Positions 1 to 10,263 of a DNA stretch of 64,000 nt are shown piece after piece. Each line of letters opens with the position of its first letter. The stretch's first letter is position 1. The position numbers were made by a program, and so were the translations under genes. The notes beneath the pieces are model-generated. The model was not told the origin of the DNA and did no database searches. It saw only the letters and a program-made list of their open reading frames with translations. This DNA is from Streptomyces tuirus (lineage in GTDB: Bacteria; Actinomycetota; Actinomycetes; Streptomycetales; Streptomycetaceae): assembly GCA_018195615.1 (NCBI GenBank), contig JAGTPG010000001.1, positions 1,550,001 to 1,614,000 of the forward strand, written 5' to 3'.

Positions 1-245
<245 letters not shown>

Positions 246-1712
246 TCAGCCCTTGAACCAGCCGGAGGGGGCGGGGGTCAGGTTCTGGTAGATGTGCTTG
301 GCCTCCTGGTACTCACGCAGCCCGGTGGGGCCCAGCTCGCGCCCGACGCCGGAGCGGCCGAAGCCGCCCCATTCGGCCTGCGGCACGTAGGGGTGGAAGT
401 CGTTGATCCAGACGGTGCCGTGCCGCAGCCGCTGGGCGACGCGCTGGGCGCGGCTCGCGTCGGAGGTCCACACGCCGCCGGCGAGGCCGTAGCGGGTGTC
501 GTTGGCCAGGCGCACCGCCTCGTCCTCGGTGTGGAAGCGTTCGACGGTGACCACGGGACCGAAGACCTCCTCCTGGACGATCCGCATGGACCGGTCGCAG
601 TCGGCGAAGATCGTCGGCAGCAGGAAGAAGCCACGGCTCAGGGCCGGGTCGTCGGGGCGGGTGCCGCCGGTGACGAGGCGGGCGCCCTCCTCCTGGGCGA
701 TGGCGATGTAGCGCTCGACCTTCTCGCGGTGTTCGGCGGAGCTGAGCGGGCCGCTCTCGGTGCCCTCCTCCATGCCGTTGCCGAGCCGGATGGCCGCCGC
801 GCGGCGGGCGAGGGTCTCGACGAACCGGTCGTGCAGCGAGTCCTGGACCAGCAGGCGGGAACCGGCCGAGCAGACCTGCCCGGAGTGCAGGAAGGCTCCG
901 TCCAGCGCGTAGTCCACGGCGGCGTCGAAGTCGGCGTCCGCGAAGACGATGTTGGGGTTCTTGCCGCCCAGTTCGAGGGCGATGTTCCGCGGCCCCTCGG
1001 AGGCGCTGGCCATGATGGAGCGTCCGGTGTTGAGGCCACCGGTGAAGGACACCAGGTCGACCTCGGGGTGGCTGGTCAGGGCCGCGCCGACACTCGCCCC
1101 GGAGCCCAGCACCAGGTTGGCGACGCCGGGCGGTGCGCCGGCCTCCTCGATGAGCCGGATCATGGCGATCGTGGTGAGCGGTGTGGTCTCGCTGGGCTTG
1201 AGGACGAAGGTGTTGCCCGCGGCCAGGGCCGGGGCGACCTTCCAGGAGGCCTGGAGCAGCGGGTAGTTCCAGGGGGCGATGAGCGCGCACACGCCGACCG
1301 GCTGGTAGACGACGCGGCTGAGGACGTCCGGGCCGACGTCGACGACCCGGCCGCCGTCCTTGCCGGCGAGTTCGGCGAAGTAGCGGAAGGCGTTCGCCAC
1401 GTCCTCCACGTCGATGCGGGCCTCGGCCAGCGTCTTGCCGGTGTCGAGCGTCTCGGTGCGGGCGATGTCCTCCTGGTCGCGCAGCAGCAGATCGTGGACG
1501 CGCAGCAGCAGATCGGCCCGGCGGCGGGAAGCGGCGTTCGCCCAGTCCTCCTCGTCGAAGGCACGCCGGGCGGCGCGCACGGCGCGGTCCACGTCGGTGG
1601 CGTCGGCCTCGTCGACGGTGGTGACGACGGAGGCGTCGTAGGGGTTGATCACCTCGCGCCGGCCACCGGCCGCCGCCTGTGTCCACTCGCCGTCGATGTA
1701 CAGCTCGCCCAC
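246..1712 (-). CDS. NAD(P)-dependent aldehyde dehydrogenase, betaine-aldehyde-dehydrogenase type
   Basis: A 488-residue protein of full ALDH length. It carries the Rossmann segment around FTGGLNTGR, the general base in ELGGKNPN and the catalytic cysteine in SGQVCSAGSR, plus the family signature EEVFGPVVTVERF near residue 375. FTGG in place of the commoner FTGS is also what I recall for BetB. The GTG start at 1712 follows an AAGGAGG site at good spacing. It is transcribed into the GMC oxidoreductase gene, so the pair probably converts choline (or another amino-alcohol) to betaine, an osmoprotectant. Other amino-aldehydes are possible substrates. Confidence 0.85.
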   Translation of the reverse strand: MGELYIDGEWTQAAAGGRREVINPYDASVVTTVDEADATDVDRAVRAARRAFDEEDWANAASRRRADLLLRVHDLLLRDQEDIARTETLDTGKTLAEARIDVEDVANAFRYFAELAGKDGGRVVDVGPDVLSRVVYQPVGVCALIAPWNYPLLQASWKVAPALAAGNTFVLKPSETTPLTTIAMIRLIEEAGAPPGVANLVLGSGASVGAALTSHPEVDLVSFTGGLNTGRSIMASASEGPRNIALELGGKNPNIVFADADFDAAVDYALDGAFLHSGQVCSAGSRLLVQDSLHDRFVETLARRAAAIRLGNGMEEGTESGPLSSAEHREKVERYIAIAQEEGARLVTGGTRPDDPALSRGFFLLPTIFADCDRSMRIVQEEVFGPVVTVERFHTEDEAVRLANDTRYGLAGGVWTSDASRAQRVAQRLRHGTVWINDFHPYVPQAEWGGFGRSGVGRELGPTGLREYQEAKHIYQNLTPAPSGWFKG

Positions 1713-2095
1713 TGCGGGGCCTCCTTCGCATCCGGCCGGTGCCGATCGGCTCGACGGTCAGCAACATGGCCCATCGGGCGGTCGGCGGCCACGGGGCACA
1801 CCGCCGCGGCGGTGTCCGAGCGGCCCAGAGGACCCGGGTGGGCTAGTCGCCCGGCCCGACGCGTGCGCGCCCAAGTGTGCCGGGGCTAACACCCGGATCA
1901 CACGCGATGAGAGCCGTAGGGTATTTCTGCCTTTTTGTGCCGGCATGCCACTCACCTCAGGTCCCGCATTTGTCCACGCCTACCCCCGAAAGAACCATTC
2001 ACCCCTGTACGGCAGTTGACGTAGACCCCGCAGTAACATGTCAACTCCGCACCCGAAGCGCACTAGCGTGGCGTGCCGTACCAGGAGGCACCACC
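1713..2095. other. Divergent intergenic region
   Basis: This 383-bp spacer separates the leftward aldehyde dehydrogenase from the rightward DUF4142 gene and must hold both promoters. I see a ribosome site for each gene at its two ends, and a lower-GC stretch around 1915-2000, but no operator, repeat or terminator that I can name. Short ORFs through it have no recognisable content. Confidence 0.6.
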
Positions 2096-2821
2096 ATGCG
2101 ACCGCGACCCCCCGTCAAGGGCCGAGGCATCGTCAGCGGCACGGGGCTCATCGTCACGTGCCTCGCGGCGACGCTCGCCGCGCTGGTCTTCCCGGTCTGG
2201 TCGTCGTACACCGACCGGCCGGGCCCGGCGCCGGACACGCTGAGCGCCCAGACCCTGCAGACGAGCTACGGCCCCCTGTCCGCGCTCGACCAGGACTTCC
2301 TCGTCAAGGTCCGGCTGGCCGGACTGTGGGAGCTGCCCGCGGGGCAGCAGGCGAAGTCGAAGGGAACCACACCGGCCGTACGGACGGCGGGTCAGCACCT
2401 GGTGGAGGGGCACCGGTTCCTGGACGAGCGGGTCCGCGGTGTCGCCTCGCGGCTGAACCTCACCCTGCCGGACGAGCCCGGCGACCAGCAGAAGCAGTGG
2501 CTGGACACGCTCGACGCGGCACAGGGCGCGGAGTACGACCGCGAGTTCGCCAACATCCTGCGCGTGGCGCACGGCAAGGTGTTCTCGGTCGTCGCCCAGG
2601 TCCGCGCGAGCACCCGCAACTCCCTGGTGCGCGAGCTCGCCGACGACGCCAACACCACCGTCCTGGACCACATCAAGGTCCTGGAGGCCACGGGTTACGT
2701 CGACTACGACGCGGTGGCCCGCGACATGGCCGGTGAGAGCAGTTCCCCGACCCCGGCCGCCCCGGCCTCGCCCTCGGTCCACCCGCTCCCGCCACCCGCC
2801 TACAGCCCGCCACCGGAGTAA
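2096..2821 (+). CDS. DUF4142 secreted or membrane-anchored protein
   Basis: The ATG at 2096 is chosen because AGGAGG lies at 2083-2088; earlier in-frame codons lack a site. The 241-residue protein starts with a basic segment and one hydrophobic helix (about residues 13-33, signal peptide or anchor). It continues with the alpha-helical DUF4142 core (about residues 55-215), which begins ALDQDFLVKVRLAGLWE and is rich in charged helices, a ferritin-like bundle in related proteins. The C-terminal 25 residues are a Ser/Pro tail typical of wall-spanning linkers. The family is widespread in Streptomyces and has no established function. The next gene is also an envelope protein. Confidence 0.8.
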   Translation: MRPRPPVKGRGIVSGTGLIVTCLAATLAALVFPVWSSYTDRPGPAPDTLSAQTLQTSYGPLSALDQDFLVKVRLAGLWELPAGQQAKSKGTTPAVRTAGQHLVEGHRFLDERVRGVASRLNLTLPDEPGDQQKQWLDTLDAAQGAEYDREFANILRVAHGKVFSVVAQVRASTRNSLVRELADDANTTVLDHIKVLEATGYVDYDAVARDMAGESSSPTPAAPASPSVHPLPPPAYSPPPE

Positions 2822-2829
2822 AACGGAAC

Positions 2830-2906
2830 GTCACATACCGACAACACTCGGTCCGGATTGTGAACGAGGCATGGTGCTTTCACGACCGTGTCACATACAA
2901 ACAACA
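2830..2906 (+). repeat. Duplicated 17-bp motif, exactly 60 bp apart
   Basis: GTCACATACCGACAACA (2830-2846) recurs as GTCACATACAAACAACA (2890-2906), 15 of 17 positions identical, with starts separated by exactly 60 bp. The second copy abuts the ATG at 2908. The arrangement suggests a duplicated operator or a local duplication around the start of the TIGR04222 gene. Confidence 0.5.
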
Positions 2907-2907
2907 T

Positions 2908-3678
2908 ATGCTCTGGGTGCTTTTCCTGCTGACGGCCTGGGCCGTGGCCGGCACGGCGTGCACGCGCCTGTGCCTGGCCGCCGTACGCGCCGCGGCCGGC
3001 GGCGCGGGCACCGGCCGGGTCCATGAACTCACCCTGTACGAGGCCGCGTTCCTCTCCGGCGGCCCCAGGCGGGTCGCGGACGTGACCCTCGTCGCGATGG
3101 CACGCCAGCGCCGTCTGCTCCTGGCCCACACCGGGTGGGCGACCGTCGTCGATCCGCTCGGGCGGGACGAGATGGAGCGGTCGGTCATAGGGGCCATCGG
3201 CCCCGACGGGCAGTGCCGGATCGCACCGGTACGGGCCACCGCCGCCACGGCGGACGCGGTGCGCGGGATCGCCGACCGGCTGGTGCGCGCGGGGCTCGCG
3301 GTGCCCGACAGTGCCCGTACGACGGTCGCGGCGGCGGTCCGTCAGGTGCGCGTGGCCGCCGTCGCGGTGCTCGGCCTGGGCGTCGCCGCGCTGCTGACGC
3401 CCGTTCCGCCGGACATGCCGCGCCATCTGGTCGCCCTGTGGTTCGCGCTGCCGCTGGCCCTGACCCTGAGCTGCCTCGCCGTCGCCCGAGTCGAGATCCA
3501 CCCGTACTCGCGCTGGGCCTCCCCGGCCGGTCAGCGGTTGCTCGGCGCGCTGACCCGGAACGCGGACGGCGCCGCCGACGACCGTACGTTCCTCACCTCC
3601 GTGGCCGTGCGCGGTGTCGGCGCTATCGGCGAACCGGACCTGCGCGCCGCCTTCGCGCACCGCGAGGCACACGACTGA
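2908..3678 (+). CDS. TIGR04222-domain membrane protein
   Basis: The protein has an N-terminal hydrophobic helix, then the segment ELTLYEAAFLSGGPRRVADV followed by a basic MARQRR stretch, which is the hallmark of the TIGR04222 domain, and two further hydrophobic helices near residues 145-190. I prefer ATG 2908 (256 aa, starting MLWVLFLLTAW); an in-frame ATG at 2860 would add 16 polar residues, including one copy of a duplicated DNA motif, so the start is uncertain. Family function is unknown; members are common in actinobacteria and some carry Cys-rich tails, which this one lacks. Confidence 0.75.
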   Translation: MLWVLFLLTAWAVAGTACTRLCLAAVRAAAGGAGTGRVHELTLYEAAFLSGGPRRVADVTLVAMARQRRLLLAHTGWATVVDPLGRDEMERSVIGAIGPDGQCRIAPVRATAATADAVRGIADRLVRAGLAVPDSARTTVAAAVRQVRVAAVAVLGLGVAALLTPVPPDMPRHLVALWFALPLALTLSCLAVARVEIHPYSRWASPAGQRLLGALTRNADGAADDRTFLTSVAVRGVGAIGEPDLRAAFAHREAHD

Positions 3679-3792
3679 CGGACCGGGGGCACACAGGGGC
3701 ATTGGGCCCGACACCGGCGGACGGTGCTTGCCTTCCCCAATCGCCGCACCAAACATCCCTTTTGTCGCCATCGTGCACCGAAGGGATACGTG

Positions 3793-5409
3793 ATGAGAGC
3801 CGCCCTCCTCTACTCGGCCGCGGGGTCCTTGCTGCTGAGCGCCCTCACCGCAGCGCCGGACGCCGAGGAGCGAGGGGTGGCCGAGCTGCGCGGCACCGCG
3901 GTGGCCGCCGCGCGCGCGAAGGCGGCCGGTGTCGACTTCGGTCCGTGCCCCGACGCGCAGGACCTGCCGGGCAGCATGCAGTGCGGCACGGTGACCGTCC
4001 CACTGGACTACGCCCGGCCGGACGGCAGGCAGATCGAGCTCGCCGTCAGCCGGGCCCGGGCCACCCACAAGGACCCGCGCGGCAGCGAGCGCAAGGTCCG
4101 CCGCCAGGGCGCCCTGGTCTTCAACCCGGGCGGGCCGGGCGCCTCCGGCCTGTACTTCCCGCTCACCGGCCTGCTCCCCGAGTGGAAGCGGATCGCGGCC
4201 GCCTACGACCTCGTCGGCTACGCCCCGCGCGGGGTCGGCCGTTCAGCGCCGCTGTCCTGTCAGGACCCCCAGGAGTTCCACAAGGGGCCCACACAGGCGC
4301 CGACGCACCCCTCCGAGTCGTACAAGCGGGAACGCATCGCCCGGGCGAAGGCGTACGCGCGCGGCTGCGCCGAACGGGCCGGCAGCGCGCTGCGGCACTA
4401 CCACTCGCTGAACAACGCACGCGACCTCGACGTGCTGCGCGCGGCGCTCGGTGAGGAACGGCTGACGTTCATGGGCTCGTCGTACGGCACGTACTTCGGG
4501 GCCCTGTACGCCACACTGTTCCCCGCCCACGTACGGCGGATGGTGTTCGACTCGGTGGTCGACCCGGCCCCCGAGCAGATCTGGTACCGCAACAACCTCG
4601 ACCAGTCGGCGGCGTTCGAGGGCCGCTGGGCGGACTTCCGGAAGTGGATCGCCCGGCACCACGACGTGTACGGGCTGGGCAGCACCGCGCGGGAGGTGCA
4701 GCGCAGCTACGAGCGGGCCCGCGCGCGGCTGGCCGTGAAGCCGGCCGGAGGGACGGTCGGGCCGGGGCAGTTGCAGGGGGCGTTCCTGCAGGCCGGTTAC
4801 TACGACGACCAGTGGCCGCATCGCGCGCGGGCGCTGTCGGCGTACCTCAAGGGCGATCCGAAGCCGCTGATCGAGCAGGCCGGCCCGCTTCCGGAAGCGG
4901 CTGCCGAGGCGGAGAACACCCGCGCGGTGTACCTGGCCGTGGAGTGCAACGACGCGCCCTGGCCGACGGACTGGAAGGTGTGGGACCGGGACAACACCCG
5001 GCTCGCGCGGGTGGCGCCCTTCGAGACCTGGGACAACGTGTGGACGAACCTGCCGTGCGCCTACTGGCGGGGGCCACGGCAGCGGCCCCTCGACGTGGGC
5101 GCCGGGCCGGGCGAGCTGCCGCCGACGCTGATCCTGGCCGCCGAACGGGACGCCGCCACGCCCTACGACGGCGCCCTCGAACTGCACGGCCGTCTCGCGG
5201 GCTCGGTCCTGGTGACCGAGCGGGACGCCGGCGCGCACGGCCTGGCGGGCGGGCCGAACGCCTGCGTCAACGGCCACATGGAGGCGTACCTGCTTCAGGG
5301 CCGCCTCCCGGGACGGCGTACGGACTGCGCCCCGCATGCGGAGCCGAAGCCGCACACGCCGCGCCACGCGGCCCCGGGCGCGCCCGGGGCCGGACGGCTG
5401 CCTCGCTGA
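3793..5409 (+). CDS. Secreted alpha/beta hydrolase, tripeptidyl-aminopeptidase (TAP) type
   Basis: This 538-residue protein has an N-terminal signal peptide (about 20 residues) after the ATG at 3793, which follows a GAAGGGA site. The alpha/beta-hydrolase fold shows the oxyanion segment FNPGGPGASG, the nucleophile elbow GSSYGT, a probable acid in ILAAERDAATPYDG and a probable histidine in DAGAHGLAGGP, in the order expected for the TAP-like C-terminal domain. Streptomyces secretes such enzymes to remove tripeptides or other N-terminal units from extracellular proteins. It runs convergently into hemQ with no spacer. Cleavage specificity cannot be read from the sequence. Confidence 0.85.
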   Translation: MRAALLYSAAGSLLLSALTAAPDAEERGVAELRGTAVAAARAKAAGVDFGPCPDAQDLPGSMQCGTVTVPLDYARPDGRQIELAVSRARATHKDPRGSERKVRRQGALVFNPGGPGASGLYFPLTGLLPEWKRIAAAYDLVGYAPRGVGRSAPLSCQDPQEFHKGPTQAPTHPSESYKRERIARAKAYARGCAERAGSALRHYHSLNNARDLDVLRAALGEERLTFMGSSYGTYFGALYATLFPAHVRRMVFDSVVDPAPEQIWYRNNLDQSAAFEGRWADFRKWIARHHDVYGLGSTAREVQRSYERARARLAVKPAGGTVGPGQLQGAFLQAGYYDDQWPHRARALSAYLKGDPKPLIEQAGPLPEAAAEAENTRAVYLAVECNDAPWPTDWKVWDRDNTRLARVAPFETWDNVWTNLPCAYWRGPRQRPLDVGAGPGELPPTLILAAERDAATPYDGALELHGRLAGSVLVTERDAGAHGLAGGPNACVNGHMEAYLLQGRLPGRRTDCAPHAEPKPHTPRHAAPGAPGAGRLPR

Positions 5410-6153
5410 TCAGGCGAGGCCAGCGACCAGGTCGGCGACGTCCTTGCGGCGGCCCGTGAAGAACGGCACCTCCTCGCGGACGTGCCTGCGGGCCTCCGAG
5501 CCGCGCAGGTGACGCATGAGGTCGACGATGCGGTACAGCTCGTCGGCCTCGAAGGCGAGGATCCACTCGTAGTCGCCGAGGGAGAACGAGGCGACGGTGT
5601 TGGCGCGCACGTCCGGGTAGCCGCGGGCCATCTTGCCGTGGTCGGCGAGCATGCGGCGGCGGTCCTCGTCGGGCAGCAGGTACCAGTCGTAGGAGCGCAC
5701 GAAGGGGTAGACGCTCACGTAGTCGCGGGGCGTCTCGTCGGCGAGGAACGCCGGGATGTGCGAGCGGTTGAACTCGGCGGGGCGGTGCAGCGCCATGTTC
5801 GACCACACCGGCGTGAGCGCCCGGCCCAGCTTGGTGCGGCGGAAGAGGTTGTACGCCTCCTGCAGCGCGTCGCTGGTCTCCGCGTGCCACCAGATCATGA
5901 GGTCGGCGTCGGCGCGCAGGCCCGAGACGTCGTACGTGCCGCGGATCGTGACGTCCTTGGCGGCGAGCTGGTCGAACAGCTCCTGGACCTCGTCGGCGTA
6001 CCCGGTGCGGTCCTCGGGCAGGACGTCCTTCAGCTTGAAGACGGACCAGAGCGTGTAGCGGATGACCTCGTTGAGGTCCTTGGCCAGCTTGCCCTTGTTC
6101 GGGATGCGGTCGGGCTCGGCGCTGGAGGCCGTGGTGGAGGCGTCGTCACTCAT
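5410..6153 (-). CDS. hemQ: Coproheme decarboxylase HemQ (ChdC)
   Basis: A 247-residue protein of the chlorite-dismutase-like fold. It contains the segment [15 protein letters not shown], holding the reactive tyrosine region of HemQ enzymes, and the proximal heme-ligand histidine in [10 protein letters not shown], ending with the dimeric barrel strand pattern VPFFTGRR. HemQ performs the last step of the coproporphyrin-dependent heme route, turning coproheme into heme b with peroxide. The ATG at 6153 follows GAGGAG and lies 6 bp after the hemY stop, so the pair is an operon. hemE lies 5 kb away. Confidence 0.92.
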   Translation of the reverse strand: MSDDASTTASSAEPDRIPNKGKLAKDLNEVIRYTLWSVFKLKDVLPEDRTGYADEVQELFDQLAAKDVTIRGTYDVSGLRADADLMIWWHAETSDALQEAYNLFRRTKLGRALTPVWSNMALHRPAEFNRSHIPAFLADETPRDYVSVYPFVRSYDWYLLPDEDRRRMLADHGKMARGYPDVRANTVASFSLGDYEWILAFEADELYRIVDLMRHLRGSEARRHVREEVPFFTGRRKDVADLVAGLA

Positions 6154-6158
6154 GCTCC

Positions 6159-7619
6159 TCATTCTCCCGCTCCGCCGTGCGGGCTCTGCACCGGGTGGGC
6201 GGTGAGCTCCTGCACACCCCGCAGGTCACCGTGGATCTGGTCGGCGGCGGCGTACGCGCTCGCGATGCAGGCCGGGATGCCGACGCCGTCGTACGGGGCA
6301 CCGCACACGGCGAGCCCCGGGAGCCCGGCGACGTGCTCCCGGATGCGGGCCACGCGGGCATGGTGGCCGACGGGGTACTGCGGCAGGCCGTCGTCCCAGC
6401 GGGTGACGCGGGTGGCGACGGGGGTGGCGTCCAGGCCGGTCGCCGCCTTCAGGTCGTGCCGGGAGACCTCGACGAGCTCGCTGTCGTCGCGCCGGAGGAT
6501 CTCCGTCTCGCCGTACCGGCCGACGGAGGTGCGCAGGACGACGAGGCCGGGGTTCTCGTCGGCGATCCAGCCCCACTTCTGGGAAGCGAAGGTGGAGGCC
6601 TTGATGGTGCGCCCGTCGACCGGCGGCACGAGGAAGCCGCTGCCCTCGGGGAGCATCGCATCGGCCCGGGGATAAGCCAGCGTGACCAGGGCCATGGAGG
6701 CGTACTCGACGGCGTCGAGCTCGGCGGCGGCCCCGGAGCTCTCGGTGCGCAGGAGCCGGGCCGCGGCGGGGGCGGGGACGGCCACGACCACGGCGTCCGC
6801 CTGCCACTGACGATCACAGGAGCCGACCTGCCAGCCGCCCTCCGGGGCGCGACGGAGTTCCGTCACCGTGGTCCCCGTCAGGATCTCGCCCCCGCGCGCC
6901 CGGACCGACTCCGCCACCGCGAGGGGCAGGGTGCCGACGCCGCCCCGGACGCCCATGAACACCGGGCCGGTCTGCTGGGCGGCCGCCGCCTTGGACTGGA
7001 TCTCGCGGACCCCTGCCGTCAGGGAGGTGTGGGCCCTGGCCGCCTGGAAGAGCTGCGGGACGGCCGAGCGCATCGAGATGCGGTACGCGTCGCCCGCGTA
7101 CACACCGCCCAGCAGGGGTTCCACCAGGCGGTCGACGACCTCGCGCCCGAGGCGCGCCGCCACGTACTCCCCGACCGCCACGTCGTCGCCGACGTCCGTG
7201 CGCGGCAGCTCGGCGTCCCGCTCGATGCGGGCGAGGCCCTCGTCGGACAGCACGCCGGACAGGGCGGCGGCGGTGCCGGGCACGCCCATCACATGGCCCT
7301 TGGGCATGGGGCGCAGCGCGCCGCGGGTCCAGATCGAGGCCGTCGCCGTGGCGGGCGGCTGGAGGCGGTCGGCGAGGCCCACCTCCCGCGCGAGCGCCAC
7401 CGCCTCGGGGCGGCGCGCCAGCATCGACTCGGCGCCGAGGTCCACGCGCGCGCCCGCGATCTCCCCGGGCAGCAGCTTCCCGCCGACCCGGTCCGCGGCC
7501 TCCAGCACGGTCACCCGCGCCCCGCGCTCCAGCAGCCGGTGTGCGGCGGCCAGACCCGCGATACCGGCCCCGATGACGACGACCTGACCCGTGCCCGCAC
7601 GGGCGTGAACTTCGCGCAT
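6159..7619 (-). CDS. hemY: Coproporphyrinogen III / protoporphyrinogen oxidase (HemY)
   Basis: A 486-residue FAD enzyme. The N-terminus [20 protein letters not shown] followed by [14 protein letters not shown] is the dinucleotide-binding fold of the amine-oxidase/PPO superfamily, and the C-terminus [18 protein letters not shown] closes the FAD site. In Gram-positive bacteria this enzyme oxidises coproporphyrinogen III to coproporphyrin III, the substrate for ferrochelatase; HemQ, encoded immediately downstream, finishes the route. The start codon at 7619 leaves a 12-residue leader before the FAD motif. Ferrochelatase is not in the window. Confidence 0.9.
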   Translation of the reverse strand: MREVHARAGTGQVVVIGAGIAGLAAAHRLLERGARVTVLEAADRVGGKLLPGEIAGARVDLGAESMLARRPEAVALAREVGLADRLQPPATATASIWTRGALRPMPKGHVMGVPGTAAALSGVLSDEGLARIERDAELPRTDVGDDVAVGEYVAARLGREVVDRLVEPLLGGVYAGDAYRISMRSAVPQLFQAARAHTSLTAGVREIQSKAAAAQQTGPVFMGVRGGVGTLPLAVAESVRARGGEILTGTTVTELRRAPEGGWQVGSCDRQWQADAVVVAVPAPAAARLLRTESSGAAAELDAVEYASMALVTLAYPRADAMLPEGSGFLVPPVDGRTIKASTFASQKWGWIADENPGLVVLRTSVGRYGETEILRRDDSELVEVSRHDLKAATGLDATPVATRVTRWDDGLPQYPVGHHARVARIREHVAGLPGLAVCGAPYDGVGIPACIASAYAAADQIHGDLRGVQELTAHPVQSPHGGAGE

Positions 7620-7778
7620 GTCCCCAGCCTCTCAGACCCCACTGACAGCGCTTCCGCGCCCCGGTGTCCTTCACGAGTCCCGACCGTGACCGCATCGGAA
7701 CCGTCCCGGGCCAAACGTCCGGCGCCCTTCCGGCGTCGAAGAAGCGACAGCCGAATCGAGCCCCCGGGGGATGCCCGT

Positions 7779-8756
7779 ATGCGCACACGACCTGCCCCAG
7801 CCCTGGCCGCCCTTCTGCTGGCCACGGCCCTCGCCCTCACCGGGTGCGGCGCCGGAGGCGAGGACTCCGCCGGCAGCTCCACCGCCGACCGCGGGGTCGC
7901 CGCGCCCCAGGCGGACGAGAAGGCCGGCGCCCGGGAGGCGGCCCCCGGCGGCGCCGGCAGCGGGACGCGGGCGACCGCGCCACCGAAGCTCACCCCGAAC
8001 CACATCATCCGCACGGTCTCGCTGACAGTGCAGGTCAAGGACGTCCCGAAGGCCCTGGCCGAGGCCCGCACGAGCACCGAGAACGCCGGCGGCTACATCG
8101 GCGACGAGACCACCACCCGGGACGATGAGGGCCACGAACGCACCCGGGTCGTGCTCCGGGTGCCCGTCGGGAAGTACGACGAGGTCCTCGGTGAACTGGA
8201 GGGCGCGGGCAAGCTCCTCGACCGCAGCGCGAAGGCCGAGGACGTCACCGACCAGGTCGTGGACGTGGAGAGCCGCATCACGTCGCAGCGGGCCAGCGTG
8301 GCCCGGATCCGCGAGCTGATGGACCAGGCCACGAAGCTCAGCGACGTGGTGACCCTGGAGGGCGAGCTGAGCACCCGCCAGGCCGAGCTGGAGGCGCTGC
8401 TCGCCCGGCAGGAGTCCCTGAAGGACCGCACGAGCCTGGCCACCATCACCCTCTCGCTGTCCGAGACACCGGTGAAGAAGGCCGCGAAGGACGAAGACCC
8501 GGGGTTCGTGGACGCGCTGGCGGGCGGCTGGGACGCGTTCGTGACGATGCTGCGCTGGCTCGCGGTGGCGCTCGGCGCGGTCCTGCCGTTCGCGGCGGTG
8601 GCGGCCCTGATCGCGCTGGTCTGGCTGCGCGTCGTACGCCCCCGCCTCCCGCGCCGCCCCCGTCCCGCGCCGGCGACGAGCGCCCTCGGCCCGCTGCCGA
8701 CGGCCCGCCCGGCCCCGGAGTCCGCACACCCGCGCCCCGAGGCCGAGCAGGATTGA
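7779..8756 (+). CDS. DUF4349 lipoprotein
   Basis: The predicted 325-residue protein begins with a signal peptide ending in the lipobox LTGC (cysteine at about residue 21). It then has a disordered Ala/Gly stretch and a DUF4349 core (residues 75-235) containing a long coiled-coil segment (VESRITSQRASVARIRELMDQ and following), one transmembrane helix near residue 265 and a basic Pro-rich cytoplasmic tail. So it is anchored both by lipid and by a C-terminal helix. The ATG at 7779 is preceded by a G-rich site. Function is unknown; the architecture suggests an envelope-sensing or scaffold role. It is divergent from hemY. Confidence 0.8.
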   Translation: MRTRPAPALAALLLATALALTGCGAGGEDSAGSSTADRGVAAPQADEKAGAREAAPGGAGSGTRATAPPKLTPNHIIRTVSLTVQVKDVPKALAEARTSTENAGGYIGDETTTRDDEGHERTRVVLRVPVGKYDEVLGELEGAGKLLDRSAKAEDVTDQVVDVESRITSQRASVARIRELMDQATKLSDVVTLEGELSTRQAELEALLARQESLKDRTSLATITLSLSETPVKKAAKDEDPGFVDALAGGWDAFVTMLRWLAVALGAVLPFAAVAALIALVWLRVVRPRLPRRPRPAPATSALGPLPTARPAPESAHPRPEAEQD

Positions 8757-8783
8757 AATGCCCTGCTCCCGTAGCGTGTTCGC

Positions 8784-10186
8784 ATGAGCATGAGCCGTAC
8801 GCGGGGTACACGGGAGCGACTGGTCGTGATCGGCGGCGACGCCGCGGGCATGTCCGCGGCGTCGCAGGCACGCCGTCTGAAGAAGCCCGACGAGCTGGAG
8901 ATCGTGGCGTTCGAACGCGGCCACTTCACCTCGTACTCGGCGTGCGGCATCCCGTACTGGGTGGGCGGCGACGTCCCGGACCGGGACCGGCTCATCGCCC
9001 GCACCCCGAGGAGCATCGCGCGCGGGACATCGATCTGCGGCTGCGCACCGAGGTCTTGGAACTCGACCTGGCCGGGCAGCGGGTACGCGCGCGTGACGTC
9101 GACTCGGGCGCCGAGGCCTGGACGTCGTACGACAAGCTCGTGATCGCGACCGGGGCCCGGCCGATCCGGCCGGACCTGCCCGGCATGGACGCCCCCGGGG
9201 TGCACGGCGTGCAGACGCTGGACGACGGCCAGGCGCTGCTCGACACGCTGGCCCGCACGCGTGGCCGTCGCGCGGTGGTCGTCGGGGCCGGCTACATCGG
9301 GGTGGAGATGGCCGAGGCGCTCATCAACCGCGGCTACGAGGTGACGGTCGTCAACCGCGGCAGCGAGCCCATGTCGACCCTCGACCCCGACATGGGCCGC
9401 CTGGTGCACTCGGCCATGGAGGGCCTGGGCATCACGATGGTGAACGACGCCGAGGTCACCGAGGTCCTGACCGGGGACGACGGCAGGGTACGGGCGGTGG
9501 CCGCACAGGACAGGGAGTTCCCGGCGGACGTCGTCGTGCTCGGCATCGGCGTACGCCCCGAGACGACGCTCGCCGAGGCGGCCGGACTCCGCCTGGGCAC
9601 GCACAGCGGTCTCCTCACGGACCGCTCGATGCGGGTGCGCGGCCACGAGAACATCTGGGCCGGCGGCGACTGCGTCGAGGTCCTGGACCTGATCTCCGGC
9701 CAGGAACGGCACATCGCGCTCGGCACGCACGCCAACAAGCACGGCCAGGTCATCGGCACCAACGCGGGCGGCGGATACGCCACGTTCCCGGGCGTGGTCG
9801 GCACGGCGGTCAGCAAGGTCTGCGACCTGGAGATCGCGCGCACGGGACTGCGCGAGAAGGACGCGCACCGCGTGGGCCTGCGCTTCGAGACGGTCACCAT
9901 CGAGTCGACCAGCCGGGCGGGCTACTACCCGGGCGCCTCCCCCATGACGGTCAAGATGCTCGCCGAACACCGCACGGGCCGCCTCCTCGGCGTCCAGATC
10001 GTCGGCAGGGAGGGCGCGGGCAAGCGCGTCGACATCGCCGCAGTGGCCCTCACCGCGGGCATGACGGCGGAACAGATGACGACCCTGGACCTCGGCTACG
10101 CCCCACCGTTCTCCCCCGTCTGGGACCCGGTGTTGGTAGCGGCCCGCAAGGCGGCGGCAAAGGTCCGCGGTTCGATCGCGCCCTGA
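8784..10186 (+). CDS. FAD-dependent pyridine-nucleotide-disulfide oxidoreductase (CoA-disulfide-reductase-like), frameshifted at about 9004
   Basis: Corrected length is 467 residues. The N-terminal FAD motif VVIGGDAAGMSAASQARR and the redox-active cysteine region SYSACGIPYWVGG are in one frame; the rest, including the NAD motif VVVGAGYIGVEMAE, the FAD-binding IWAGGDCVEV and a C-terminal dimerisation domain, is in another. The break is at 9004-9007, where CCCC needs one more C to read RTPEEHRARDIDLRLRTEV. A single cysteine in the active-site loop, not a CxxxxC pair, places it with CoA-disulfide or NADH-oxidase-type enzymes. Genuine inactivation cannot be excluded, but the window has many identical errors. 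Confidence 0.85.
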
Positions 10187-10262
10187 AGGGGCGCGGGTAA
10201 CTGCGCGACCAGCCACAACGAACCCGCACCCCGCAACAGAACCCGCACCCCTACGGCAAATC
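10187..10262 (+). repeat. Streptomyces dispersed intergenic repeat (REP-like)
   Basis: Just after the oxidoreductase stop the sequence reads aggggcgcgggtaactgcgc followed by gaccagccacaacg and acccgcac repeats. This string is a familiar intergenic element found in many copies in Streptomyces chromosomes, usually directly downstream of genes. A diverged relative lies at 38385-38462. Family membership is from memory, not from a search. Confidence 0.5.
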
Positions 10263-10263
10263 C

